From contig VGCZ01000003.1 of NCBI GenBank assembly GCA_016869975.1, forward strand, positions 99,279 to 163,278: a stretch of DNA of 64,000 bases, written 5' to 3'. Positions within the stretch are counted from its first letter, which is position 1; every line of letters begins with the position of its first letter. The translations under genes were made by a program, and so were the position numbers. Source of the DNA: Alphaproteobacteria bacterium (GTDB lineage: Bacteria; Pseudomonadota; Alphaproteobacteria; Reyranellales; Reyranellaceae). Positions 16,467 through 25,046 of the stretch are shown in pieces. A model generated the notes under the pieces. The model ran no database searches and was not told the origin of the DNA. It saw only the letters and a program-made list of their open reading frames with translations.

Positions 16467-17125
16467 GTCGTTTTCACCCCGAAGGCGCGCAGCAGGAAGC
16501 GCGCGCATTGTTCCAGGCCATGGCCGTCGATCGAATGGCCGACGCCCTTGGCGGCGTAGCTGCCGACCCGCACGCCCACCGTCTTCAGCGCCGTCTCGGC
16601 GCGATCCATCATCTCGAACGGCACCATGGGATCGGCGTCACCGTGGATCAGCAGCACCGGCGGCTTCGACTTGATCTCGGCCGCCAAGGTGTCGATGCCA
16701 GGCAGCAGGCCGGAGAAGCCGACGATGCCGGCGAGCTCCTTCTCGCGCCGCAACCCGACATGCAGCGCCATCATCGTGCCCTGAGAGAACCCGACCAACG
16801 CGGTGTCGGCCTCGGTCAGCCCGTACTCGGCCAGCAGGGTTTCGAGGAAGGTCTCGACGAAGGGCGCCGCGCCGCGCACCCCGGCCAGCATCAAATGCGG
16901 ATCCAGGCTGGAGATGCCGAACCACTGATAGCCGAAGGGATTGCCCTCGCAGGGGTAGGGCGCGTTGGGTGCGTGAAAGGCGACGTCGGGCATCAGCGGC
17001 GCCAATGGCTCGGCCAGGCCGATCAGGTCGTTGCCGTCGGCGCCGTAGCCGTGCAGCAAGACCACCAGCTTCTTGGGCTTGCCGCCGCTCAAGGGGTCGT
17101 GCACCGCGCCTTCGAGCTCGAACAT
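16463..17125 (-). CDS. Phospholipase/carboxylesterase family alpha/beta hydrolase
   Basis: A 220-aa cytosolic alpha/beta hydrolase of the YpfH/acyl-protein thioesterase-like group. It contains VVLLHGYGADGNDLIGLAE with the oxyanion region, the nucleophile elbow GFSQG (Ser114), Asp165 in HGDADPMVPF, and His197 in GVGHSIDGHG. The length is normal. Its ATG overlaps the stop of the upstream DNA glycosylase gene by one base, and its own stop overlaps the next start, so the four genes form a tight translational chain. Confidence 0.9.
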   Translation of the reverse strand: MFELEGAVHDPLSGGKPKKLVVLLHGYGADGNDLIGLAEPLAPLMPDVAFHAPNAPYPCEGNPFGYQWFGISSLDPHLMLAGVRGAAPFVETFLETLLAEYGLTEADTALVGFSQGTMMALHVGLRREKELAGIVGFSGLLPGIDTLAAEIKSKPPVLLIHGDADPMVPFEMMDRAETALKTVGVRVGSYAAKGVGHSIDGHGLEQCARFLLRAFGVKTT

Positions 17126-17928
17126 CAGGACCTCCGACGCGCCGCGGTCTTTTTCTTCGCCGCTTTCTTCTTAGCAATCTTCTTCTTCGCCGCGGGCTTC
17201 TTCGGCGCGGCCGCGCGCGCGGCCTTGCGTTCTTGCTTCGCCAGACGTTCGGCCTCGCGGCGCGCGACGGCGGCCGGGCTGTCGCTGAAATCCGGCATGT
17301 TGTGGCGGTAGTGCCAGAGGAACAGCGACGCCACCGTGCGCCATGGCCGCCAGGCCTCGGCCATCTTCAGGAGCTTCTTCGGGTCGGGACGTCGGCGCAG
17401 GCCGAAGAAATGCTGCGCGGCGACGATGATGCCGAGATCGTTGGCCGGCATGACATCGGGGCGGCCGAGAGCGAACATCATGTAGATCTCGGCGGTCCAA
17501 CGGCCGATGCCCTTGGCCTGCGTCAGCATGGCGATCACGGCTTCGTCGTCGAGTTCGGGCAGCGCCTCGAAGACGATGCGCTTCTCCGCCGTGTCGAGCG
17601 CCAGCGAGCGTGCGAACTTCACCTTGTTGTTGCTGAGGCCGCAGGCGCGCAGCTGCTCGTCGCTGAACCCCAGCAGGCGCTCGGGCGTCATCGGATTCAC
17701 CAGGGCCGCGACGCGATCCCAGATGCTGCGCGCGGCGTAGACCGAGACCTGCTGGCCGACGATGGCGCGCAGCAGCGCGGCGTAGCCTTCATCGGCGCGG
17801 CGCAAAGGCGGCGGGCCGTAGGTCGCGAGTCCGGCGGCGAAGCGCTGATCAATCGTGCCCAGCGCGGCCATGCCTTCCAGCACATGCTGGTCGGTGAGAC
17901 GAAACGGAATCGACATGGCCGGCGACAT
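17125..17928 (-). CDS. DNA-3-methyladenine glycosylase II (AlkA/HhH-GPD) with histone H1-like tail
   Basis: A base-excision repair glycosylase (267 aa) for alkylated purines. The HhH-GPD core includes AIVGQQVSVYAARSIWDRV, the helix-hairpin-helix LTQAKGIGRWTAEIYMMF, and catalytic Asp164 in VMPANDLG. From about residue 226 the protein becomes an Ala/Lys/Arg-rich tail (APKKPAAKKKIAKKKAAKKK) like histone H1 C-termini. That should bind DNA non-specifically and is not part of classical AlkA. It heads the four-gene coupled chain and is divergent from gluQ. An alternative ATG lies four codons inside. Confidence 0.9.
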   Translation of the reverse strand: MSPAMSIPFRLTDQHVLEGMAALGTIDQRFAAGLATYGPPPLRRADEGYAALLRAIVGQQVSVYAARSIWDRVAALVNPMTPERLLGFSDEQLRACGLSNNKVKFARSLALDTAEKRIVFEALPELDDEAVIAMLTQAKGIGRWTAEIYMMFALGRPDVMPANDLGIIVAAQHFFGLRRRPDPKKLLKMAEAWRPWRTVASLFLWHYRHNMPDFSDSPAAVARREAERLAKQERKAARAAAPKKPAAKKKIAKKKAAKKKTAARRRS

Positions 17929-17964
17929 AGCACGGCGTTCCGAAGCGCGCTAACGTCGCGGGCC

Positions 17965-18795
17965 ATGTCCTCCGTGGTCACCCGCTTCGCGCCCAGCCCG
18001 ACCGGCTATCTCCATCTCGGCCACGCCTTCTCGGCGCTCACCGCGTGGCACGCCGCGCGCGACGTTGGCGGCCGCTTTCTGCTGCGTATCGAGGACATCG
18101 ACATCCGCCGCTGCAAGGCGGAATTCACCGAGGCGATCCTGGTCGATCTCGCCTGGCTCGGTCTCGACTGGGATGGCGAAGTGCGCCGCCAGTCCAGGCA
18201 CTTCGATGATTACGGCGCCGCGCTCGACCGGCTCGGCGGCATGGGCCTGGTCTATCCCTGCTTCTGCACCCGCGCCGACATCGCCGCCGCGCAGAGCGCG
18301 CCGCATGGTCCCGACGGCCCGCTCTATCCCGGCACGTGCCGCCATCGTACTCCAGAGGAACGCCGTCAGTTGATGCAAGCCGGCACCGAGTTCGCGCTCC
18401 GCCTCGACGTCGAGAAGGCGGCGGCCGCCGCCGGGCCCTACCGCTTCCACGATGCGCTGTGCGGCGACGTCGAGGGCGATCCGCTACTGTTCGGCGACGT
18501 GGTGATCGCGCGCAAGGACACGCCGACCAGCTACCACCTCGCCGTCACCGTCGACGACCATCTGCAGGGCGTCACCCTGGTGACGCGCGGCGAGGACCTC
18601 TATCCCGCCACGCATGTCCATGTGCTGCTGCAACGCCTGCTGGACTACGCCACGCCGCGTTACGCCCATCACCGGCTGCTGACCGACGCCGACGGCCGCC
18701 GCTTCGCCAAGCGCGACCGCTCGCTGACGCTGCGCGCGATGCGCGAGTCGGGCGTCTCGGCCGCCGAGGTCCGCCGCCAGGCAGGCTTCGTCTAG
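17965..18795 (+). CDS. gluQ: Glutamyl-Q tRNA(Asp) synthetase
   Basis: A class I synthetase-like enzyme of 276 aa, short because the anticodon-binding domain is absent. It attaches glutamate to the queuosine at the wobble position of tRNA-Asp. The N-terminus TRFAPSPTGYLHLGHAFSAL carries the HIGH-like motif. YPCFCTRADI and YPGTC give the zinc-type cysteines, and FAKRDRS replaces KMSKS. The ATG at 17965 gives the usual N-terminus. Its stop overlaps the end of the convergent minus-strand gene by four bases. Confidence 0.93.
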   Translation: MSSVVTRFAPSPTGYLHLGHAFSALTAWHAARDVGGRFLLRIEDIDIRRCKAEFTEAILVDLAWLGLDWDGEVRRQSRHFDDYGAALDRLGGMGLVYPCFCTRADIAAAQSAPHGPDGPLYPGTCRHRTPEERRQLMQAGTEFALRLDVEKAAAAAGPYRFHDALCGDVEGDPLLFGDVVIARKDTPTSYHLAVTVDDHLQGVTLVTRGEDLYPATHVHVLLQRLLDYATPRYAHHRLLTDADGRRFAKRDRSLTLRAMRESGVSAAEVRRQAGFV

Positions 18796-19493
18796 GCGGC
18801 CTTCTTCTTCGGCTTCTTCATGCCGACGGCAACCTCCGCCGCGCTACCAAACAACTGAGAGAGCACCGGCATGCCATTTTGGTAGTCCCTGGCTTTGCTC
18901 TCCACCTCGTCTTTCGTCATGAAGGGAAAGCGCGCCCAGATGTCGGAGTTCGACTTGATCAGCTTCGTCCAGGCGTAGAACAGCGGGCTCGCGGGATTGA
19001 TCAGGTGGGCGTCGACGTCCGGCGCGAAGGGATAGCGCGTAACGTAGGGGTTCGTGTTGCCATGCCCCGAGCAACTATGTCCCCAGAACGTGACGGTACC
19101 GCCGAGCATCCCGGCGAGCTTCTCGCAGAAGCCGCTTCGGCCGCCGAGTTGGCAGGCGTAGAAGATCACCTGACAGCCCGGAGCGGCGGCCGTCCTGATG
19201 GCATCCGACAGTCGTTTGAGATCGCCCATGCCAATGTTGGCGGAGCCGATCCTGTTGCGATCGCCGTGGCCGAAATAGGCGATCACGTCGAGCATGGTCG
19301 ACTTTTCGATGGCCTTGAGCATCTTGTTGCGGTCGTCGACGTCGTCGAGCAGGACTGGCTTGTCGAGGCCCCACAAGTTCGAGAAGTACTTCGCGCCGGG
19401 AACGAAGACGCCGGTGGCGTCCTTGTAGCCGATGCCGTTTTCGGGATTGATGCCTGCCTTGTTGACGCTCTGAGCCAGAACCAGACCGCGCAT
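18792..19493 (-). CDS. Putative His-Cys (clan CD/caspase-like) peptidase-fold protein, unknown function
   Basis: A 233-aa protein with no signal or membrane segment. A strand-GHGD motif (LDVIAYFGHGDRN, His76) followed 38 residues later by strand-AC (CQVIFYACQLGG, Cys114) is the His/Cys dyad arrangement of clan CD peptidases (caspase, gingipain, CHAT). IGMGDLKRLSDAI lies between them. A further GHSCSGHGNTNPYVTRYPF segment adds three potential metal or catalytic residues. The C-terminus is basic (KKPKKKAA). GGGGGAGA precedes the ATG. It lies 77 nt after the repeat-protein gene and is probably co-transcribed. Activity is inference; only the motif order is seen. Confidence 0.6.
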   Translation of the reverse strand: MRGLVLAQSVNKAGINPENGIGYKDATGVFVPGAKYFSNLWGLDKPVLLDDVDDRNKMLKAIEKSTMLDVIAYFGHGDRNRIGSANIGMGDLKRLSDAIRTAAAPGCQVIFYACQLGGRSGFCEKLAGMLGGTVTFWGHSCSGHGNTNPYVTRYPFAPDVDAHLINPASPLFYAWTKLIKSNSDIWARFPFMTKDEVESKARDYQNGMPVLSQLFGSAAEVAVGMKKPKKKAA

Positions 19494-19570
19494 TGATCGT
19501 CTCCCCCTTCGTCTTGGGTCATCCTCTTATCGCCGCTCCAAGCCTCTTGCGCTGTTCCCTGCGGCACACT

Positions 19571-19930
19571 TCATTGCGCGACGTCGCGATCGTGCCTGGG
19601 CGCGTTGCGGCGAGCCCAGGCGTCAAGCAGCGGGCCATAGGCCGGCGCCAGCGGCGGGTTGACCATCTTCAGGATCGCGGCCAGGGCGTAGCCATTGGCC
19701 GGACGCGTGGACCACGAGTCGAGCATCGGTCCGTAGAGCTCGGCGACCGGCGGGTTCACGCGCTTGAGGATGCCCGCCAGCACGCGCTGGCAGCCCAGTC
19801 CCGGCGCGCAGCCGGCCAGGCGCAGCCAGTCGTCGAGCGGCGCGTCACAGACCGGCGCCTGGCCGGGGTTGATCTGGCGGATAATGCGGACCAGCTCTTC
19901 GCGGCTGGCGGCTGAAAGGAAAGCGGACAT
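19571..19930 (-). CDS. Small protein of three NP/LDxW repeats, unknown function
   Basis: A 119-aa protein made almost wholly of three repeats of about 32-38 residues. Each has an amphipathic helix ending in (I/V)NP at residues 20-22, 58-60 and 90-92, then (Y)GPhLDxW with LDDW at 32-35, LDSW at 70-73 and LDAW at 102-105. Copies two and three are closest (ILKRVNPPVAELYGPMLDSW and ILKMVNPPLAPAYGPLLDAW). The first copy carries extra cysteines and an insert. I do not recognise the family. Located upstream of the His-Cys peptidase-like gene in the same direction, it could be its partner, substrate or inhibitor. Confidence 0.6.
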   Translation of the reverse strand: MSAFLSAASREELVRIIRQINPGQAPVCDAPLDDWLRLAGCAPGLGCQRVLAGILKRVNPPVAELYGPMLDSWSTRPANGYALAAILKMVNPPLAPAYGPLLDAWARRNAPRHDRDVAQ

Positions 19931-19992
19931 GGTGGCCTCCGGCGCGGGAGGATCACCATGTCGCCATCCGTGGCCAACGGCTGTTCCCTAGG

Positions 19993-21183
19993 TCACACTG
20001 CCTTGCGCGCGCGCAGATCGGCGATGGCGGCCTGGTCGTAGCCCAACTCGGCGAGGATCTCGTCTGTATGCTCTCCGGCCTCCGGCGCACCATGGTGCTC
20101 GTCGAGCGCCGTACGGCTCATGCCGATGGGCTGGTTCACCAGGTGGATCTCGCCCAGCGTCTTGTGCTGGACCGCGACTTCCATCTTGTTGTGGATCACC
20201 TGCTCGTCGGCGAAGACCTGGTCCATCGAGTAGATGTGGCCGCAAGGCACGCCGCCCTTGTTCAACGCGTCGACCCAGTGCTGGCTGGTCTTGCCCTTGG
20301 TGATCGCGTTGATCTGCGCGTTCATCTCGACGCGGTTCTTCGAGCGATCCGCGGGCGTCTTGAACAGCGGATCGGTCTTCCAGTCGTCGCGCCCCATGAT
20401 GGCGCAGAAGCGCTCCCAGATCGCGCCGGGCGAGGTGGCGATGTTGATATGGCCGTCGCTGGTGACGAACACGCCCGTGGGAATGCCGGTGGGGTGATCG
20501 TTGCCGGCCTGCGGCGCCACCTTGCGATCCATAGTCCAGCGCGCCGCTTGGAAGTCGCACAGCGCCAGCAACGCCTGCAAGAGCGAGGTGTGTACCCACT
20601 GGCCCTCGCCCGAGGTCTCGCGCTCCAGCAACGCGGCGAGGATGCCGAAGGAGAGGTAGATGCCGGCGCTCGAATCGGCCACGGCGATGCCGGCGCGCAC
20701 CGGCCCCTGGCCGGGAATACCGGTGACCGACATCAGGCCGCTCATGCCCTGGGCGATCTGGTCGTAGCCGGGTCGGTTCGCATACGGCCCGCTCTGGCCG
20801 AAGCCGGAGATGCTGCCCAGCACGATGCGCTTGTTGATCGAGCGCAGGGTCTCGTAGTCGAGCCCGAGCCGCTTCTTCACATCGGGCCGGTAATTCTCGA
20901 CCACGACGTCCGAGACCTTCACCAGCTTGTGCAGCACGGCGCGGCCTTCCTCGGTCTTGAGGTTGAGCGTGATCGAGCGCCGGTTGCGCTGCAGGTTCTG
21001 GAAGTCGCTGCCATGGCGGCCGCCGCCCAGGATCTCGACCGTGCCCGAATCTTCGATCTTGATGACGTCGGCGCCCCAATCGGCGAGCTGGCGCGCCGCG
21101 GTGGGGCCGGCTCGGGCACGGGTGAGGTCGAGGACCTTGAAGCGGGCCAGCGGTCCGGTGCGGCGAGTACGCGTGTCGGGCAT
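19993..21183 (-). CDS. CaiB/BaiF family CoA-transferase
   Basis: A family III CoA-transferase of 396 aa moving CoA between acyl-CoA and a free acid. It has the N-terminal VLDLTRARAGPTAARQLADW and GADVIKIE, then the catalytic Asp in RPGYDQIAQGMSGLMSVTG (about Asp141). The C-terminal GVPCGHIYSMDQVFADEQV is also typical. The length is normal. It is divergent from the HIT gene and stands alone. Family members include formyl-, succinyl- and carnitine-CoA transferases, and the substrate is not predictable. Confidence 0.93.
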   Translation of the reverse strand: MPDTRTRRTGPLARFKVLDLTRARAGPTAARQLADWGADVIKIEDSGTVEILGGGRHGSDFQNLQRNRRSITLNLKTEEGRAVLHKLVKVSDVVVENYRPDVKKRLGLDYETLRSINKRIVLGSISGFGQSGPYANRPGYDQIAQGMSGLMSVTGIPGQGPVRAGIAVADSSAGIYLSFGILAALLERETSGEGQWVHTSLLQALLALCDFQAARWTMDRKVAPQAGNDHPTGIPTGVFVTSDGHINIATSPGAIWERFCAIMGRDDWKTDPLFKTPADRSKNRVEMNAQINAITKGKTSQHWVDALNKGGVPCGHIYSMDQVFADEQVIHNKMEVAVQHKTLGEIHLVNQPIGMSRTALDEHHGAPEAGEHTDEILAELGYDQAAIADLRARKAV

Positions 21184-21258
21184 CGGTCGAATGTCTCGTT
21201 GTTTGAGCCAACTCTGCTAGCATCGCGCGGAACGAACACCGCTGTCGAGGAGCCGGCT

Positions 21259-21687
21259 ATGGCGCTTCCGTCCGATCCGAATTGCGTCTTCTGCAAGATC
21301 GTCGCCGGTACGATCCCGTGCTTCCGCCTCTACGACGATGAGACGACCATCGCCTTCATGGATATCAACCCGGCCAACGAGGGCCACGCCCTCGCCGTCG
21401 CCAAGGGCCACTGGCCGACCGTGCACGACATCCCCGCCGACGTGCTGGGTGCCGTCGCGCGCACGGCGCAACGCGTTGCGAAGGCGGTGCACAAGACCCT
21501 GAATCCCGACGGCATCAACCTGATCCAGGCCAACGGCCCGGGCGCGGCGCAAAGCGTGCCGCACCTGCACATCCACATCCTGCCGCGCTGGAACAACGAC
21601 GGCCTGGCGATCAACTGGCATCCGAAGCCGGGCGACATGGCGAAGATCAAGGCTCTCCACGAGCGTATCCTCGCCAACATGGCATGA
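21259..21687 (+). CDS. HIT family nucleotide-binding hydrolase
   Basis: A 142-aa histidine-triad protein. It carries CVFCKIVAGTIPCFRLYDDE at the N-terminus and the triad HLHIHILPR (HxHxHxx) at about 106-112. Such proteins hydrolyse AMP-linked nucleotides such as adenosine phosphoramidates or Ap4A. GGAG at 21249-21252 precedes the ATG at 21259; the frame is open far upstream, but that part is antisense to the CoA-transferase gene. Confidence 0.92.
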   Translation: MALPSDPNCVFCKIVAGTIPCFRLYDDETTIAFMDINPANEGHALAVAKGHWPTVHDIPADVLGAVARTAQRVAKAVHKTLNPDGINLIQANGPGAAQSVPHLHIHILPRWNNDGLAINWHPKPGDMAKIKALHERILANMA

Positions 21688-21799
21688 CGTGTCTTTTCCT
21701 GCCCCTTCCCGGTGAAGGGATAAGAACACGTGTCCTCGCCAACACGGGCCGAGACGTGCTTAGATCGAGTCAGGAAGATATGTCGTTGGGGAGGATCTT

Positions 21800-22831
21800 A
21801 TGCGCGCGTTCCGCGCCGCCGGGCTGATCGCTGGCCTGACCATCACAGTACTCGCGTCGCCCGCGTTCGCGCAGGGCAAGCTCAACATGTACTGCACCGC
21901 CAACGAGGAGTGGTGCAAGGTCATGGCCAACGAGTTCAACAAGAAGACCGGCATCGACATCGCCTTCACGCGCCGCGGCACCGGCGAGACCTACGCGATG
22001 CTCAAGGCCGAGAAGGACAACCCCAAGGGCGACATCTGGTGGGGTGGCACCGGCGATCCGCATCTGCAGGCCGCCGAGGAGAAGCTCACCGTCAAGTACG
22101 AGCCGGCGATCCTCAAGGAGCTACATCCCTGGGCCAAGGCGCAGTGGGACCGCAGCGGCGGTCGCACGGTCGGCATCTACATGGGCGCCATCGGCTTCGT
22201 CTACAACAAGGAAGTCGCGGCCAAGAAGGGCGTGACGCCACCGGCCTGCTGGGCCGATCTGCTGAAGCCGGAATTCAAGGGCGAGATCCAGATGCCCAAC
22301 CCGCACTCGTCGGGCACCGCCTACACGACGATCGCCACGCTCGTGCAGCTCTGGGGCGAGGACAAGGCCTTCGAGTACCTGAAGCAGCTGCACGCCAGTA
22401 TCAACCAGTACACCAAGCAGGGCCCGGCGCCGGGCCAGGCGGCGGCGCGTGGTGAGACCATGATCGCGATCACGTTCCTGCACGACGGCGCCATGAGCAA
22501 GCGGCGCGGCTTCCCGGTCGAAGGCGTGGCGCCGTGCGAGGGCACGGGCTACGAGATCGGCTCGATGTCGATCATCGACGGCGCGCGCAATCTCGCCAAC
22601 GCCAAGCGCTACTACGACTTCGCGCTGTCGGTCGACGGCCAGAGGCTGGCCGACGCCGGCGAGAGCTACCAGGCGCCGTCGAACCGGGGCACGCCGCCGT
22701 CGCCGTACTCGCCGGATCTCTCGAAGATCAAGCTGATCGACTACGACTTCGCCAAGTACGGCTCGAGCGCCGAGCGTCGCCGCCTGCTGGCGCGCTGGGA
22801 CGCCGAGCTGAAGGTCGGCGCGCCGAAGTAG
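21800..22831 (+). CDS. ABC transporter substrate-binding protein, Fe(III)-type
   Basis: A periplasmic binding protein of 343 aa with a signal peptide cleaved near ASPAFA-QG. LNMYCTANEEWCKVMANEFN and GDIWWGGTGDPHLQAAEE match the FbpA/FutA/AfuA group. FVYNKEVAAKKGV and LLKPEFKGEIQMPNP are also conserved. GGGGAGGA precedes the ATG. It is first of a three-gene importer with a fused permease and an ATPase. The group transports ferric ion but also phosphonates, so iron is the likely, not proven, ligand. Confidence 0.9.
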   Translation: MRAFRAAGLIAGLTITVLASPAFAQGKLNMYCTANEEWCKVMANEFNKKTGIDIAFTRRGTGETYAMLKAEKDNPKGDIWWGGTGDPHLQAAEEKLTVKYEPAILKELHPWAKAQWDRSGGRTVGIYMGAIGFVYNKEVAAKKGVTPPACWADLLKPEFKGEIQMPNPHSSGTAYTTIATLVQLWGEDKAFEYLKQLHASINQYTKQGPAPGQAAARGETMIAITFLHDGAMSKRRGFPVEGVAPCEGTGYEIGSMSIIDGARNLANAKRYYDFALSVDGQRLADAGESYQAPSNRGTPPSPYSPDLSKIKLIDYDFAKYGSSAERRRLLARWDAELKVGAPK

Positions 22832-22849
22832 CGCCGGCCTCGCTCCTTC

Positions 22850-25033
22850 ATGTCGCGTGCCGCACGCTGGTGGCTCGCCGTCGGCTGGGCGGCGATGCTG
22901 CTGCTGCCGTGGTACGCGCTCGAGGACGGGCTCTTCTCGTTCGTCTGGCTGCGCGATCCCTGGGGCGAGGACGCCGCGCCTCTGATCGTGCAGGTGCTGC
23001 GCCATGGCCGCATCTGGCTCGCGCCGCTGCTGCTGGCGTTCGCCGTGCCGTTGCTCTTCGCCTTCGTTCTTCCCCCGGAGGGGGAAGCACGAAGGCGGCG
23101 AGCGGCAATCATCCTGATGCTGTGCGGCGCGCTGGGGCTGGTCTGGCTGTTCGGCCAGGGCTTCGCCATCGGCGCGCGCGGCCTGAGCTGGGGCTGGGCG
23201 AAGGATCTCTACGGCGATTTCGAGGGCCGCCAGTTTGGCCTCGGCTATGGCGGCATGATCGTCGCCGTCGCACTGCTCTTCCTGCTTACCGAGGGCTGGG
23301 CGCGGCGCGGCGCCTTGCGCGGCGACGCCTTCGTACTGGGCTCGATCGGCATCGTCGTGGCCACCACGATCCTCTTCGTCTTTCTGCCCGTCGGCCTCGT
23401 GCTGGTTGGTGCGGCGCGCGTCGAGGACGGCTGGTCGCTGCTCGCGGTGGCCAAGCGTGTCACGTCGTCGGATATCTGGTCGCTGGGCTGCTTCGTTGGC
23501 GCCACCTGCGGCACGTTCTGGAAGACCCTGCTGCTCGCCGTCGTGGTCGGCGCATTATCGACGGCGCTGGGCACCGCCTTCGCGCTGCTTGCGGTGCGCA
23601 TGGGTTTCCGCTGGCAGGGCGCGCTGCGGCTCTTCGCGCTGCTGCCGATCATCACGCCGCCCTTCGTCGTCGGCCTCGCCATCATCCTGCTGGTCGGCCG
23701 CACCGGCGCGTTGACGGTGCTGATGGACGACTGGTTCGGCATCCCGCCGACGCGCTGGATCTACGGCTTCCCTGGCATGGCGCTGGCGCAGACGCTGAGC
23801 TTCACGCCCATCGCCTTCCTGATCATGATCGGCGTGGTGCAGGGCATCAGCCCGACCATGGAGGAGGCGGCGCTGACCTTGCGCGCCTCGCCTGCGCGGC
23901 TGTTTCGCACCATCACCCTGCCGCTGATGCGGCCCGGCCTCGCCAACGCCTTCCTGGTCGGCGTGCTGGAGAGCATCTCCGATCTCGGCAACCCGGTGAT
24001 CCTCGCCGGCAATTACGACGTGCTGTCGGTGCAGATCTATTTCGCGCTGGTCGGCGCGCAGGTCGATGGCGGCCGCGCCGCCGGCCTCGCCATCGTGCTG
24101 CTCGGCCTGGCGCTCGCGGTCTTCGTGCTGCAGGCCTTCTGGCTCGGCGACCGCTCCTACACCACAGTCGCCGGCAAGGGCGACACCGGTACGCACGCAC
24201 CGCTGCCGCCGGCGGTCCGCCACGCCGTCTACTGGACCGCGCTGCCGTGGATCGGGATCACCATCGCGGTATACGCCACCATCGCGTTCGGTGGCTTCGT
24301 CACCAATGTCGGGCGCGACCACTCCTTCACCCTGAGCCACTTCGTCGATCTGTTCTCGATCGAATCCGGCGCCGGCGGCCTGGCGTGGACCGGTGGCGCC
24401 TGGAAGTCGCTGGGCACGACGCTCGAGACCGCGCTGATCGCCGCGCCGTTGACCGCGCTGCTCGGCTTGCTCATCGCCTACGTGCTGTCGCGTCAGGTCT
24501 TCGCCGGCAAGGGCGCCTTCGAGTTCATCACCATGCTGAGCTTCGCCATTCCCGGCACGGTGATCGGGCTGAGCTACATCGTCGCCTTCAACACGCCGCC
24601 GGTCGAGCTTACCGGCACCATGGCGATCCTGGTGATCTGCTTCATCTTCCGCGACATGCCTGTCGGTATCCGCGCCGGCGTCGCGGCGCTCAGTCAGATC
24701 GACCGCAGTCTCGACGAGAGCTCGCTCACCCTCAGGCATGGCGGCTTCGCCACGGTGCGCCGCGTGATCCTGCCGCTGATCCGCCCGGCCATCGTCGCCG
24801 CCTTGGTGTTCGGCCTGGTACGCGCCATGACCTCGCTGTCGGCGGTGATCTTCCTCGCGACCGCGCGGCACAATTTGTCGACGACGTACATCGTGGCGCA
24901 GATCGAGACGGCGCGCTTCGGCACCGCCATCGCCTATTCGGCAGCGCTGATCGCCATCATGGCCGCGCTGATTCTCGCCATCCAATGGCTGGTGGGCGAG
25001 CGGCGCCTGGGCCGCCGCGCGCTCCAGACATGA
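22850..25033 (+). CDS. Iron-type ABC transporter permease (two fused membrane domains)
   Basis: A 727-aa inner-membrane subunit with two BPD_transp_1 domains in one chain, as in FbpB/AfuB. The two EAA loops are EEAALTLRASPARLFRTITL (about residue 340) and DESSLTLRHGGFATVRRVIL (about 622). The stretch LLFAFVLPPEGEARRRRAA (about 65-85) between two N-terminal membrane segments is encoded by a copy of the window's palindromic repeat, inserted without breaking the frame. It lies 18 nt after the binding protein and 13 nt before the ATPase. Confidence 0.9.
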   Translation: MSRAARWWLAVGWAAMLLLPWYALEDGLFSFVWLRDPWGEDAAPLIVQVLRHGRIWLAPLLLAFAVPLLFAFVLPPEGEARRRRAAIILMLCGALGLVWLFGQGFAIGARGLSWGWAKDLYGDFEGRQFGLGYGGMIVAVALLFLLTEGWARRGALRGDAFVLGSIGIVVATTILFVFLPVGLVLVGAARVEDGWSLLAVAKRVTSSDIWSLGCFVGATCGTFWKTLLLAVVVGALSTALGTAFALLAVRMGFRWQGALRLFALLPIITPPFVVGLAIILLVGRTGALTVLMDDWFGIPPTRWIYGFPGMALAQTLSFTPIAFLIMIGVVQGISPTMEEAALTLRASPARLFRTITLPLMRPGLANAFLVGVLESISDLGNPVILAGNYDVLSVQIYFALVGAQVDGGRAAGLAIVLLGLALAVFVLQAFWLGDRSYTTVAGKGDTGTHAPLPPAVRHAVYWTALPWIGITIAVYATIAFGGFVTNVGRDHSFTLSHFVDLFSIESGAGGLAWTGGAWKSLGTTLETALIAAPLTALLGLLIAYVLSRQVFAGKGAFEFITMLSFAIPGTVIGLSYIVAFNTPPVELTGTMAILVICFIFRDMPVGIRAGVAALSQIDRSLDESSLTLRHGGFATVRRVILPLIRPAIVAALVFGLVRAMTSLSAVIFLATARHNLSTTYIVAQIETARFGTAIAYSAALIAIMAALILAIQWLVGERRLGRRALQT
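23060..23096. repeat. Palindromic repeat inside the permease reading frame
   Basis: The inner arms CTTCCCCC / GGGGGAAG (23069-23076 and 23080-23087) are extended by outer arms GCCTTCGT / ACGAAGGC (23060-23067 and 23089-23096) with one mismatch. The inner part matches the intergenic copies at 7954, 8594 and 11751. It encodes about 12 residues of a charged loop between hydrophobic segments of the transporter. Confidence 0.75.
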
Positions 25034-25046
25034 CCTGGACGGACCC

